Positions 33,746-42,590 of a stretch of 64,000 nt of DNA are shown piece by piece. The notes beneath the pieces are model-generated. The model had not been told where the DNA came from and ran no database searches. It saw only the letters and a program-made list of their open reading frames with translations. Position 1 is the stretch's first letter. The number at the start of each line of letters is the position of its first letter. The stretch covers positions 122,521-186,520 of the forward strand of contig JAIXTP010000026.1 of NCBI GenBank assembly GCA_027483895.1, read 5' to 3'. Made by a program: the position numbers and the translations under genes. The stretch is from Hyphomicrobiales bacterium (GTDB lineage Bacteria > Pseudomonadota > Alphaproteobacteria > Rhizobiales > Beijerinckiaceae).

Positions 33746-34435
33746 TCATGCACCGCTTTCGGGCAATGCACCCCCATGTCGCCGTTTTGCGGAGACGGTT
33801 TGTGCAGGTGCGAAATCGGGTGGTTCGACCTGAAACGTCGCGATGTCCGACGCGACGGCTTGCGCGGGCTGGGGCTCGACGGGTTCGTCGGCCGGGTCGC
33901 CGTCCCGGCCGGCGTGCTCCGCTTCGTCGGTTTCTTTCGCAACTGCGAAATGGTCGCCGGTTTCAGTGGCTTCGGCCTGCGACGCATTGTCCTTGTCGGA
34001 CGGACCCGTTTCGGGTGTCCGCATCAGGTCGCGCAGCAGTTCCACCGCGTCATGGTCCCCGACGAGTTCGCCGGAGCCCGGCACGCCGCCCGGCACGTTC
34101 CAGTCATAGGCATATTCGCGGGCCGGGTTTTCGAAATCGCGGATCGCCGGATCCGTTACCCAGAGCTTTCTGAGCGCCGCATTCCGTAACATCTCGGGGA
34201 CGCCCTTCTGGAAAAAGGGCGACATGTTCATCCCGGGCACGATCTCGTCGAGGCTCGGCAGCGGTATCTCGAGTTTGGTCGGGTCGAAGACTTCCTCGAC
34301 CGCGTTTTCGGGCTCGGAAGCCCGTTCCTCGGCGTCGACGGTGAGTTCCCGTTCGTCCGTCGCGCTTTTCTTGGCTTCCTGCTTCAGCCTCGACCAGCGG
34401 CCGATGAAGCCTCCCTGCCCGTCCGATCCGCTCAT
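33746..34435 (-). CDS. DUF3306 protein of the formate dehydrogenase cluster
   Basis: A 229-residue DUF3306 protein of unknown function. The conserved core is GGFIGRWSRLKQEA near the N-terminus and LPSLDEIVPGMNMSPFFQKG with VPEMLRNAALRKLWVTDP (about 65-105). Residues after 150 are acidic and low in complexity, probably disordered, unusual in length for the family. No signal peptide. The ATG at 34435 overlaps the DUF3305 stop as ATGA. DUF3305 and DUF3306 occur together beside formate dehydrogenases, suggesting an assembly role. Confidence 0.85.
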   Translation of the reverse strand: MSGSDGQGGFIGRWSRLKQEAKKSATDERELTVDAEERASEPENAVEEVFDPTKLEIPLPSLDEIVPGMNMSPFFQKGVPEMLRNAALRKLWVTDPAIRDFENPAREYAYDWNVPGGVPGSGELVGDHDAVELLRDLMRTPETGPSDKDNASQAEATETGDHFAVAKETDEAEHAGRDGDPADEPVEPQPAQAVASDIATFQVEPPDFAPAQTVSAKRRHGGALPESGA

Positions 34436-34941
34436 GAGCCGCCGCGCCCCTTGCCGGGCGGGGGACGCCTGCCGAAGGCTTCCGGATCCGCGCGGTCGCG
34501 GCGACGCTTGAAGAAGGTCCGCTCGACATGATGCGCGGCGAAGAACGCTTCGATCCATTCCTGGATCGCGGGCGGCATCGGCACCGGCTCCACCGCGTCG
34601 CCGATCGTGTCGGCATAGGCTTCGCCCTCATAGGGATCGGCCGTTACGCCGACGATCTCGCCGCCGCCATCCTGATCGGGCCGGAATGCGACCCAGAGGT
34701 TCGGCCGCTCGGACGTGAAATTGTCGCGGTAATGCGAGGTTTCGCCGGGAAACAGACGGAGTTCCGCGGCGCCTGCATAGAAAAGCTCGACCCCGTCGGC
34801 GGCACGCAGCCGCGTGAAGGGCGGCAGCGGTGGCGCCTCCACCAGAACCGCCTCGGGCTTCCAGATCTCGCCGCCCCACTCTCCGGTCGCCGGACGCCGG
34901 GTGACGAGAACGCCGACGTCGATCCTGTCGAGCACGCTCAT
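34432..34941 (-). CDS. DUF3305 protein of the formate dehydrogenase cluster
   Basis: A 169-residue DUF3305 protein of unknown function. Conserved segments include VGVLVTRRPATGEWGGEIWK, LRLFPGETSHYRDNFTSERP and LWVAFRP, and a C-terminal region with EWIEAFFAAHHVERTFFKRR. It is cytosolic with no cofactor motif. Both ends overlap neighbours by 4 bases (ATGA with DUF6352 upstream and DUF3306 downstream), so its synthesis is coupled to theirs. Confidence 0.84.
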   Translation of the reverse strand: MSVLDRIDVGVLVTRRPATGEWGGEIWKPEAVLVEAPPLPPFTRLRAADGVELFYAGAAELRLFPGETSHYRDNFTSERPNLWVAFRPDQDGGGEIVGVTADPYEGEAYADTIGDAVEPVPMPPAIQEWIEAFFAAHHVERTFFKRRRDRADPEAFGRRPPPGKGRGGS

Positions 34942-35939
34942 GCCCGCTCCCCCGTGAACGGCAGGCCCGCGATCAGGTTCTGCGGCTTCATGCGGATCGT
35001 CCGGTCCTCGCCCATGCCGAGGATCAGATAGACGGGCGCTCCGCGGACGCGGTCGATCACGGGCGCTTCGGCGGGAAGCTCCATCCGGAAGAAGGCGACC
35101 GCGCGGTACGCGAGATCTTTCGGCAAACGGTCGCCCTTCCAAAGAGCGTTGCCGATGCGCGTGCCCTCCGGATCGAGCCCGATGAACCAGCGCCAATCCT
35201 GATCCCGGATCTCCTGAAGCGGCGTGACTGTCGCCTCGAAGCCGGAGAAGTGGCGGACCCATCGCGACACGACTGCGGCGAAGGCTTCGCGCGATGCGGT
35301 CGCCGTAAAGTCCAGTACCATGCTGAACGCGTCCGAGCGGCTCCAATAATCGTAGGCGTTCTCGTCGGTGATGACGTCGAGTTCGGTCACCTTCTCGCGG
35401 CCGAGCATCGCCGTCAGCGGCGAGACATGCGGATCGGCTTCGAGCTCCTCGATGATCTCGGCATCGGCCAGAAGCAGGCGATCATCCTGCACGCTCGCCC
35501 GCTGCGCCCGGAAGAAAAGTTCGCCCGCGCGCAGGATGCGCGTGTCCTCGCAGCCGTCCAGCACGTTCCGAAGAACGAGATGCGCGAGCTGGGCGAGGAA
35601 GATCGGCGGCGTATCGGTCGCACCGTTCCGCGCGAAATCGGTATAGGCCGCCTCGACCGTGTCATGCGCGACCAGTCGGTCCCGGAAGCGCAGAAGAAAC
35701 CGCCAATTCTCCCGGGCATCGGCATCGGCGATGCCGTCGATCTCCATGCCAGCGACGGAGCGGCGGGGCGCGGCCATCAAGGAGGCATGCAGGGCACGTT
35801 CGGCGGCGCAGGCTTCCGGCGGCGGCAACACCTCGGGGCGCGCCAGATAGGCCAGCAGGAGTTCGTCCGTCACCGCGAGGCCGCCCGCTTCCGTCCGATG
35901 TGTCAGATGGTGACCGCTCGAAACCCAGAATTCCTTCAC
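34938..35939 (-). CDS. DUF6352 protein of the formate dehydrogenase cluster
   Basis: A 333-residue protein of the family I recall as DUF6352. It begins MKEFWVSSGHHLTHRTEAGG from a GTG at 35939, which overlaps the DUF6505 stop as GTGA. Other conserved parts are RPEVLPPPEACAAERALH, ILRAGELFFRAQRASVQDDR, the WFIGLDPEGTRIGNALWKGD region and the C-terminal RMKPQNLIAGLPFTGERA. No signal peptide or Fe-S motif is present. Function is unknown; the gene is tied to formate dehydrogenase clusters in Rhizobiales and Burkholderiales. Confidence 0.75.
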   Translation of the reverse strand: MKEFWVSSGHHLTHRTEAGGLAVTDELLLAYLARPEVLPPPEACAAERALHASLMAAPRRSVAGMEIDGIADADARENWRFLLRFRDRLVAHDTVEAAYTDFARNGATDTPPIFLAQLAHLVLRNVLDGCEDTRILRAGELFFRAQRASVQDDRLLLADAEIIEELEADPHVSPLTAMLGREKVTELDVITDENAYDYWSRSDAFSMVLDFTATASREAFAAVVSRWVRHFSGFEATVTPLQEIRDQDWRWFIGLDPEGTRIGNALWKGDRLPKDLAYRAVAFFRMELPAEAPVIDRVRGAPVYLILGMGEDRTIRMKPQNLIAGLPFTGERA

Positions 35940-36493
35940 GCGCCGTCTCCACGCATCATTCCGATCAGGTCGACCCGTTCTTCGGGCTCGTCCTCGCCGT
36001 CGTCCTCCACCACGACGAAGGCCCGCGAATGCGAGTGCAGGCCCTCCGCGCCGACGTTCCGCTCCCGCTCCATGAGCACGCGGAACCGCTCCCGGATCTC
36101 GCCGTCCTCGACGGAGCGATGCAGCGCGACGAGCGTGCCGGCAGGGTGAGAAGCAAGGCTCGCGGCGAAATCGATCTCCTCTTCCGCCGCCGCCCGCGCC
36201 ACGACCATGTCGGGCGCACCCAGCCGCTCGACGAGGCTCGTCGCCAATTGCGCGACGGCCTCCTCGCGGTCCTCCGCTCGGGCATCCGTCACCACGGCGA
36301 GCGTCGAGAAGCCGAAGGAGCGAACGCCCGCGAAGCCCGCGCGGAAGGCCGCACGGCGCTTTCCCGTAAACCCCGCCGGATCCTCGCCCATGAACAGGAA
36401 CGAACCCGTCACGGCCCATTCGCCGGGCTCGGCCGCCGGGTCGAAGACGAAGGTGTCCGAAGGGTCGAGCCGGATCGTCCGCAGGAGCTTCAT
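35936..36493 (-). CDS. DUF6505 protein of the formate dehydrogenase cluster
   Basis: A 185-residue protein starting MKLLRTIRLDPSDTFVFDPA and GEWAVTGSFLFMG, the pattern of the family I recall as DUF6505. The centre has FAGVRSFGFSTLAVVTDA. It has no transmembrane or cofactor motif. It overlaps the ligase-like gene upstream and the DUF6352 gene downstream by 4 bases each. Function unknown; probably part of one soluble assembly machinery with its neighbours. Confidence 0.75.
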   Translation of the reverse strand: MKLLRTIRLDPSDTFVFDPAAEPGEWAVTGSFLFMGEDPAGFTGKRRAAFRAGFAGVRSFGFSTLAVVTDARAEDREEAVAQLATSLVERLGAPDMVVARAAAEEEIDFAASLASHPAGTLVALHRSVEDGEIRERFRVLMERERNVGAEGLHSHSRAFVVVEDDGEDEPEERVDLIGMMRGDGA

Positions 36494-37245
36494 AGCCGCG
36501 GTGCCCCGGTCTCCGGGTCGAGCCATTCCGCCGCCACGAGCGGCGCGAGCAGCGGGTGCTTTTCGACGCGCCCGGACGCATTCGCCTTGACCAGAAGATC
36601 GCCCGACGGGTCGAAGCTGCGGCGTTCGGCGCGGCGCTTGCGCGGAAGCCGTTCGAGATAGGATTCGGCGACGCCCCGGAACCCTTTGGCGGTCCAGCCG
36701 TCGAAATGGACCATCAGATGCCGGCTGAAGCTTTCGACGATCATGTCGGCATCGACGTCCTCGAATCCTTCTTCGGCGAGCGACGTCGAATCGGGATGAA
36801 GACCTGGTTCTGCGAGGTTTCGGGCCATCGTGATCATCGCGGAAAAGACGAGCCATTCCGGCTCTTCCTTCTCCTTGCAGCCTTCCGGCCAAGCGAGACG
36901 CGCGCCGCCGATCCGCGCGCCGTCGCAGCGGATGCCGCCGGGCCAATCGAAGACGATGGGCTTTTCGGGAGGGGCCAGCGCACCCAACGCATCGGCCAAG
37001 GCCGCCATGCCGCAGAGAAAGGCTCGCCTCGCCGTCGCAAGCATTTCGCCAGGTTCGAGGACAACCGCGAATTCGGCGACGTCGAAACGTCGCACCCTGA
37101 CGAGCGTGCCCGCCCCGGCCTCGGACGCGATGGAGCAGGCATGCGCGTGCGCATCCCCCCTTTCGCGGAGCGAGACGAGGGAATAGAGCGGCGGAAGGGA
37201 GAGCTCCTTCCGTGCGGCGGTATCTGCTGTCGTCATCATACGCAT
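36490..37245 (-). CDS. Biotin/lipoate-protein ligase-like protein
   Basis: A 251-residue protein of the biotin/lipoate ligase-like family. It resembles the ligase fold in LPPLYSLVSLRERGDAHAHA, FAVVLEPGEMLATARRAFL and WPGGIRCDGARIGGARLAWP, but the GRGRxG adenylation loop of true biotin ligases is not visible. It may therefore be a non-canonical transferase or binding protein. It is first in the five-gene chain ending in DUF3306 and is divergent from the Fe-S protein gene with a 107-base gap. Lipoylation or biotinylation is not otherwise indicated in the cluster. Confidence 0.7.
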   Translation of the reverse strand: MRMMTTADTAARKELSLPPLYSLVSLRERGDAHAHACSIASEAGAGTLVRVRRFDVAEFAVVLEPGEMLATARRAFLCGMAALADALGALAPPEKPIVFDWPGGIRCDGARIGGARLAWPEGCKEKEEPEWLVFSAMITMARNLAEPGLHPDSTSLAEEGFEDVDADMIVESFSRHLMVHFDGWTAKGFRGVAESYLERLPRKRRAERRSFDPSGDLLVKANASGRVEKHPLLAPLVAAEWLDPETGAPRL

Positions 37246-37352
37246 CGTTGCATGGGGCGGTGCCGTATCGAAACCTCGGCGACGCGATCCATATATAGGT
37301 CCCGATCCGTGCGGCGAGAGGCCGGACGGTTCCGGACGAAGGAAAACGGTTG

Positions 37353-39386
37353 ATGGCTAAGGACGGCGACACCACGATCCTGATCTGCTCCTGCGAGGAG
37401 ACGATGCCGCTTCATGCGGATGCGGTCGGCCGCGCCTGCGGCGGAAAGGTCGGGACTGCGGACCAGCTGTGCCGGCGCGAGGCCGAGCGTTTCCGGCTGG
37501 CGCTGGAGAGCGGCGGTCCCGTCATCGTGGGCTGCACGCAGGAAGCGCCCCTGTTCCGCGAGATCGCGGAAGATGCCGGGCGCGCCGACCGCGTGACCTT
37601 CGTCAATGTCCGCGAGACCGCGGGATGGTCCGACCGCGCGGCCGATGCGGGCCCGAAGACCGCGGCACTCGTCGCCGCCGCTGCTGTTCCCATGCCGCCC
37701 ATTCCCTTCGTGTCGATGGAGAGCAAAGGCGTCGCGCTGGTCTACGGACGGGACGAAACGGCGATCGAGGTCGGCCGCCGCCTCGCCGATCATCTCGACG
37801 TGACCGTGATGCTCTCGAAGCCCGGCGACGTGATGCCGCCCCGCACCGGGGAGTTTCCGGTGGTTAAGGGCACGGTTCGTCTCGCGACGGGCCGGCTCGG
37901 CGAATTCGCCCTGACGATCGCCGATTACGCCCTCCCCGTTCCGTCCTCGCGCGGCGCGCTGCGCTTCGGTCCGGCCCGGGACGATGCGGTTTCGACCTGC
38001 GATATCGTGATCGACGTCACCGGCGGTCCTGCGCTCTTCCCTGCCCATGAGCTTCGCGCGGGTTATCTCCGTGCCGATCCGCGCGATCGGGGCCAGGTCG
38101 AGGCGCTATTGTTCGAGGCGTCGCATCTGGTCGGCGAATTCGACAAGCCCCGCTATATCGACTTCAACGAGAGCCTCTGCGCGCATTCCCGGTCGAAGCG
38201 GACGGGCTGCACGCGCTGTCTCGATCTTTGTCCGACCGGCGCGATCACGCCCGCCGGGGATCACGTCGCGATCGACCCCTATATCTGCGCGGGCTGCGGT
38301 TCCTGCGCCGCGGCCTGCCCGACGGGCGCGGCCGCCTACGCGCTCCCGCCGGCCGATGCGGTGATGCGGCGGCTTCGCTCCATGCTCGTCGCCTACCGGG
38401 CTGCGGGCGGCTACGATCCCGTTCTCCTCGTTCATGACGAAGAGCACGGCGACGCGCTGATCGACGCGCTCGCCCGGTTCGGCAAAGGCCTGCCGCCGAA
38501 CGTTCTGCCCCTGAAGCTGAACGAGACGACGCAGCTCGGCCCCGAAACCATCGCCGCCGCCTTCGCCTATGGCGCCGTCGGGTTCGGGGTCCTCACTCGT
38601 GCCAAGCCGAAGCATGACGTCGCAGGCCTCGAAGCGACGATCACGCTGATGAACGCAGTGCTTCACGGTCTGGGCTACGGAGACGGCGTGGCGGGCATCG
38701 TCGCCACGGATGACCCGGATGCGTTGCGCGATCTTCTCGACGCGGCACCCCGCGGCATCGCCTCGGCGATCCCGGCCACTTTCGAGCCGCACGGCCGCAA
38801 GCGCGGGCTTCTCGAACTCGCCTTCCGCGAGCTTCACCGCGCGGCACCCGCCGCCGTCGACGTGGTTCCACTCGCTGCCGGGGCGCCGTTCGGCGGGCTG
38901 GAGATCGACGTCGCGGGCTGCACGCTCTGCCTGTCCTGCGTGTCCGCCTGTCCGGCCGCGGCGCTCACAGACGATCCCGAACGCCCGGCGCTCCATTTCA
39001 CCGAAAGCCTCTGCGTTCAGTGCGGGCTCTGCGCGAACACCTGTCCCGAAAAGGTGATCACGCTCGTCCCGCGGGTCGACTTCAAGGCGTGGGAAGAACC
39101 CCGCCGTCTCGTGAAGACCGAGGAACCGGCGCATTGCATCCGTTGCGCGAAGCCGTTCGGCGTGAAGAGCACGATCGAAAAGGTGCGCGCCAAGCTCGAA
39201 GGGCGGCACTGGATGTTCTCGGGTGAGGGGAATTGCGCGGATCTGATCCTCATGTGCGACACCTGCCGCGTGGAAGCCGTGGTCAATGAGGGCTTCGATC
39301 CGCATGCCGCGGGCGCGCGGCCGCAAGTACGGACGACCGAGGACTATCTGGCCGCCCGCGAACGCGGCGACGACCCGCTGAACTGA
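37353..39386 (+). CDS. Multi-[4Fe-4S] ferredoxin-type protein of the formate dehydrogenase cluster
   Basis: A 677-residue soluble protein with four ferredoxin-type cluster motifs: GCTRCLDLCPTG and CAGCGSCAAACPTGA mid-protein, then CTLCLSCVSACPAAA and CVQCGLCANTCPEKV. More cysteines lie at the N-terminus (ICSCEETMPLHADAVGRACG) and C-terminus (CIRCAKPFG, MCDTCR). The N-terminal third resembles heterodisulfide-reductase-like or CoB/CoM-type proteins by the CSCEE start. AAGGAAA precedes the ATG at 37353. It faces the accessory operon and may move electrons for sulfur or cofactor maturation, or from formate to a soluble acceptor; neither is proven. Confidence 0.85.
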   Translation: MAKDGDTTILICSCEETMPLHADAVGRACGGKVGTADQLCRREAERFRLALESGGPVIVGCTQEAPLFREIAEDAGRADRVTFVNVRETAGWSDRAADAGPKTAALVAAAAVPMPPIPFVSMESKGVALVYGRDETAIEVGRRLADHLDVTVMLSKPGDVMPPRTGEFPVVKGTVRLATGRLGEFALTIADYALPVPSSRGALRFGPARDDAVSTCDIVIDVTGGPALFPAHELRAGYLRADPRDRGQVEALLFEASHLVGEFDKPRYIDFNESLCAHSRSKRTGCTRCLDLCPTGAITPAGDHVAIDPYICAGCGSCAAACPTGAAAYALPPADAVMRRLRSMLVAYRAAGGYDPVLLVHDEEHGDALIDALARFGKGLPPNVLPLKLNETTQLGPETIAAAFAYGAVGFGVLTRAKPKHDVAGLEATITLMNAVLHGLGYGDGVAGIVATDDPDALRDLLDAAPRGIASAIPATFEPHGRKRGLLELAFRELHRAAPAAVDVVPLAAGAPFGGLEIDVAGCTLCLSCVSACPAAALTDDPERPALHFTESLCVQCGLCANTCPEKVITLVPRVDFKAWEEPRRLVKTEEPAHCIRCAKPFGVKSTIEKVRAKLEGRHWMFSGEGNCADLILMCDTCRVEAVVNEGFDPHAAGARPQVRTTEDYLAARERGDDPLN

Positions 39387-39390
39387 CCGT

Positions 39391-40653
39391 TCAGCGCGTC
39401 GCGGTTTCGAGGAAGTCGAGAAGCGCCTTGCGGTCGTCCGGATCCGAGACGACCTGCTCCGGCATCTTCGTGCCCGGCGTGACCACCGAGGGGCCGAGTT
39501 CGAAAAGGCGGCCCACGGTTTCCCGCGTCCAGACGATGTCCATGGTCCGGAACGCGTCGGAATAGGCGTAGTCCGGAACGCTCGCGATCCGCCGCCCGAA
39601 CACCTTGTGCAGCGTCGGGCCCGCCCGGTTGCCGGCGTCGGCGGTCACGGTGTGGCAGGCGGCGCAGGCCCGGAACACTTCCGCGCCGCGGCTTCCCTTG
39701 AATTCGCTCAGAACGTCCCCGCCCGAGACCGGCACGACGGGGCCGACATGCTCGCCCGTCGCGGCATTCCAACGCCGCACGATGCGGTCGCCCCCGCCCG
39801 TCAAGAGGGTGGTTCCGTCAGTCGAAAAGGCGACCGACCATACCGGCAGCCCCGGGCCGACGAGCGTCGCGACCGCCTTGCGTGAGGCGACGTCGATCAG
39901 CGTGACGGAACCGCGGATTTGAGCCGCGGCCACCCGCTTGCCGTCGGGCGAGGCCGCCAAGGCGATGACGGGGAGCGGTTGCGTCTCGACTTCGCCGAGA
40001 ATGCGGCCGTCGCGTCCGATAAACCGGACTGTTCCGTCCGCGCCCGCCGCCGCGACGGTATCACCCGCAACGGCCAGCGCATTGACGGGCGAAGCGAGCG
40101 TCACGGCCCTCGCCTCTCCGCCGGCCGCGGGCCAGAAGCGGACCGTCGCGTCATAACCGCCCGTCACGACCGTCCCGTCGGGCAGAAAGCCTATCCCGTT
40201 CACATTGCCCTGATGGCCCGTAAGGCTGCGCGCCTCGCCCCCGCCGAGCGGCGTCAGTCGCGCGATTCCGTCCCATGAGGCGCTTGCCAGAAATCGTCCG
40301 TCGGGCGTCGGCGACAGGGCGGAGATCGGGCCCTTATGCACGTCGATCCGCTGCAGCGGGCCGGAACCGTCGGCGGCCCAGATCGCGATGCGGCCCTCTT
40401 CGCCGGCGGTCGCCCAGCGTCCGTCGCGCAAGGCGGCGACGGCGTTCACCGCGCCGTCATGGAAGCGCAGCACTCGTTCCGCCGTACCCTTGTCCAGCGA
40501 CCAGAGGATCGCGGACGTATCGAAGCTGCCCGACAGCGCCGTTCGTCCGTCCGGACCGACCGCCAAGGCCCGGACCGGGCCGCCATGGCCGCGCATTTCG
40601 GCGGCGGCGGGCGCGGCGAAAAGCAGGCAGGCCAACGCGACGCTTCGGAACAT
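39391..40653 (-). CDS. Secreted WD40-repeat protein with C-terminal c-type cytochrome domain
   Basis: A 420-residue exported protein. Residues 1-18 are a Sec signal (FRSVALACLLFAAPAAA). Residues about 20-305 hold roughly six or seven WD40 repeats (SGSFDTSAILWSLD, TGGYDATVRFWPAAGG, LTGGGDRIVRRWNAATGEHV). The C-terminal class I cytochrome c has CAACH (330-334) and a likely Met397 ligand in GTKMPE. It may receive electrons in the periplasm. The stop precedes the Fe-S gene end by 4 bases (convergent). The ATG overlaps the MoeA-PBP stop by one base (TGATG), so it is expressed with the two Mo-cofactor genes upstream. Confidence 0.88.
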   Translation of the reverse strand: MFRSVALACLLFAAPAAAEMRGHGGPVRALAVGPDGRTALSGSFDTSAILWSLDKGTAERVLRFHDGAVNAVAALRDGRWATAGEEGRIAIWAADGSGPLQRIDVHKGPISALSPTPDGRFLASASWDGIARLTPLGGGEARSLTGHQGNVNGIGFLPDGTVVTGGYDATVRFWPAAGGEARAVTLASPVNALAVAGDTVAAAGADGTVRFIGRDGRILGEVETQPLPVIALAASPDGKRVAAAQIRGSVTLIDVASRKAVATLVGPGLPVWSVAFSTDGTTLLTGGGDRIVRRWNAATGEHVGPVVPVSGGDVLSEFKGSRGAEVFRACAACHTVTADAGNRAGPTLHKVFGRRIASVPDYAYSDAFRTMDIVWTRETVGRLFELGPSVVTPGTKMPEQVVSDPDDRKALLDFLETATR

Positions 40654-42590
40654 CACTCCTCCGACGGCTCGAAACCGAGAGCGGTTACCGCAACGCGAAC
40701 GGCGGGATCCTTCAAGAGTTCGAGGAAGGCTGCGACCGCGGGCCGCGCCTTCCGTGCGGAGACGACGGCGAAGTCGTAGTGCTCCGGTCCGATCGGGACG
40801 AAGCCGAGATCGTAGAGCTTCGCGACCGGCTCGATGGCCACGCCCCAATCGGCGCGGTTCTGCGCCACCGCTGCGCCGACCGCGTTGTGAGAGCGCGGCT
40901 GGTTTTGGTAGCCCGCCGGTCGGGCGCCCTTCAGCAGCTTGTCGATGATGAGACGTGTGCCCGCGCCCTGGTTCCGGTTCACCATCAGGCAGGAGGGATC
41001 GGCATTGGCGGCGGCAACGGCCTCTTCGACGCTCCGGCCCTCGAACCGCGCATCTCCCTTGCGGTGCACGAGCCCCTGCATGCGACGCCAACCGCTCGCG
41101 AGCTCCTGACCCTCTCCGAGCCAAGGGGCGTTGTAGGTGCCCTTCTGCGGATGAAGCAGGTGGATCGGGGCGATGTCGCACTCGCCGCGTTGCGCCGCCT
41201 GAAGACCTCCGAGGCTTCCGGTCGCAAGAACGCGCGCCGTGAAGCCGAGTTCGGCCAAGGCGCCTACGAGCACGTCGAGCCCGGTGCAATGGCTGCCCGC
41301 GATCACGAGATCCGGGCTGCGGATATCGGCACCGAACAGCCGGACCTCGGCGCGTGCTCCCTCGGGCAGCGCATCCGCCAGCGCAGGCACTGTCACGAAG
41401 CCGTCCGCCTGCACGAAGGACGAGATCGCGCCCGAGCCCTTGCTCACCGGATGGGCGACGAGGCCTTCGGCGCCTTCGGTCAACGCGACCGAGACATATT
41501 CGGTGCGCCCGATGTCGGACGGCACGCGCTGCGGCAGCGTCGCGGCGACGGTGGTTTCGGCCCGCGCGGGAAGGCCGGCCATGCGGCGCACCACGGGCGC
41601 CACGATGTCGTGGAACGTGTACATCGCGGAGGTCGGGAAACCCGGCAGCAGCACCACGGGCTTGCCGTCGCATACGGCCAGTCCGAGCGGCTTGCCCGGC
41701 TTCAGCGCGACGCCGTGGACGACGAGGCCCGGGGCGCCGAGATCGCCCACGAGCCGGTAGGTATGGTCGCCCTCGCCCTTCGACGTGCCGCCCGAGAGGA
41801 TGAGCATGTCGCATTCCGCATGAGCGCGGCGCATCGCTGTCCGCAGCGCATCGGGATCGTCCTTGATCACCCCGTAACGCACGGCTTCGCCGCCGTTCTC
41901 GCGCACGGCCGCCGCCACGATCGGCGCATTGGTGTCGTAGATGCCCGCTGCGGGCCGAGGGCTTCCGGCCACGACCAGTTCGTCGCCGGTCGAGAGGATG
42001 CCGATCCGAGGCCGGCGATGGACGGGCACCTCGCCGATCCCGCAAGCAGCCAACAGGCCGATCTCGCGCGCGTCGACGAGCGTTCCCGCCCGCAGAACCG
42101 TCTCGCCCGCCGCGATGTCCGATCCCGCGAAAGCGATGCCTTGGCCCGGAAGCGGCGGCTTGCGGATCGCGACGGTGCCGTCCGAACCAACCGTCGTGTG
42201 CTCGATCATCACGACTGCATCTGCCCCGCGCGGCACGGGCCCGCCTGTGGCGATGGCCGTCGCGGACGCCGCCGTCACTTCCGAGCGCGGAAGATGCCCG
42301 CAATGGATATGTTCCGGGTTGAGGGCGAGTTCGACGGGCGCGGCCTCCGAAGCGGCAGCGGCATCGCCCGCCCTGACGGCGTAACCGTCCACGACCGAGC
42401 GGTCGAAAGGCGGTACGTCAGAGGGGCTGCGGAGATGCGCGGCGGCGACGCGGCCGAAAGCGTCGTCGAGGGAGACGTACTCGGTCCCGAGGGGCATCGC
42501 CGGATAGGCCGCGGCGAAGCGGGCGACCGCTTCATCGCGCGAAACTACCGTGAGGAATTGGGTCTGTGCCGTGGCGGCCGCCTTCGTCAT
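40653..42590 (-). CDS. MoeA fused to a periplasmic-binding-protein-like domain
   Basis: A 645-residue protein. Residues about 20-420 are a complete MoeA (FDRSVVDGYAVR, VPRGADAVVMIEHT, ILSTGDELV, LSGGTSKGEGDHTYR, ALKPGKPLGLA). Residues about 425-640 form a PBP-like domain as found in molybdate or LysR-type ligand binding (DLVIAGSHCTGLDVL, APIHLLHPQKGTYN, NRNQGAGTRLIIDKLL). The arrangement is known in some bacteria, where the extra domain may sense or present molybdate/tungstate. There is no signal peptide, so it is cytosolic. It overlaps the degenerate MoeA by 4 bases. Confidence 0.88.
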   Translation of the reverse strand: MTKAAATAQTQFLTVVSRDEAVARFAAAYPAMPLGTEYVSLDDAFGRVAAAHLRSPSDVPPFDRSVVDGYAVRAGDAAAASEAAPVELALNPEHIHCGHLPRSEVTAASATAIATGGPVPRGADAVVMIEHTTVGSDGTVAIRKPPLPGQGIAFAGSDIAAGETVLRAGTLVDAREIGLLAACGIGEVPVHRRPRIGILSTGDELVVAGSPRPAAGIYDTNAPIVAAAVRENGGEAVRYGVIKDDPDALRTAMRRAHAECDMLILSGGTSKGEGDHTYRLVGDLGAPGLVVHGVALKPGKPLGLAVCDGKPVVLLPGFPTSAMYTFHDIVAPVVRRMAGLPARAETTVAATLPQRVPSDIGRTEYVSVALTEGAEGLVAHPVSKGSGAISSFVQADGFVTVPALADALPEGARAEVRLFGADIRSPDLVIAGSHCTGLDVLVGALAELGFTARVLATGSLGGLQAAQRGECDIAPIHLLHPQKGTYNAPWLGEGQELASGWRRMQGLVHRKGDARFEGRSVEEAVAAANADPSCLMVNRNQGAGTRLIIDKLLKGARPAGYQNQPRSHNAVGAAVAQNRADWGVAIEPVAKLYDLGFVPIGPEHYDFAVVSARKARPAVAAFLELLKDPAVRVAVTALGFEPSEE

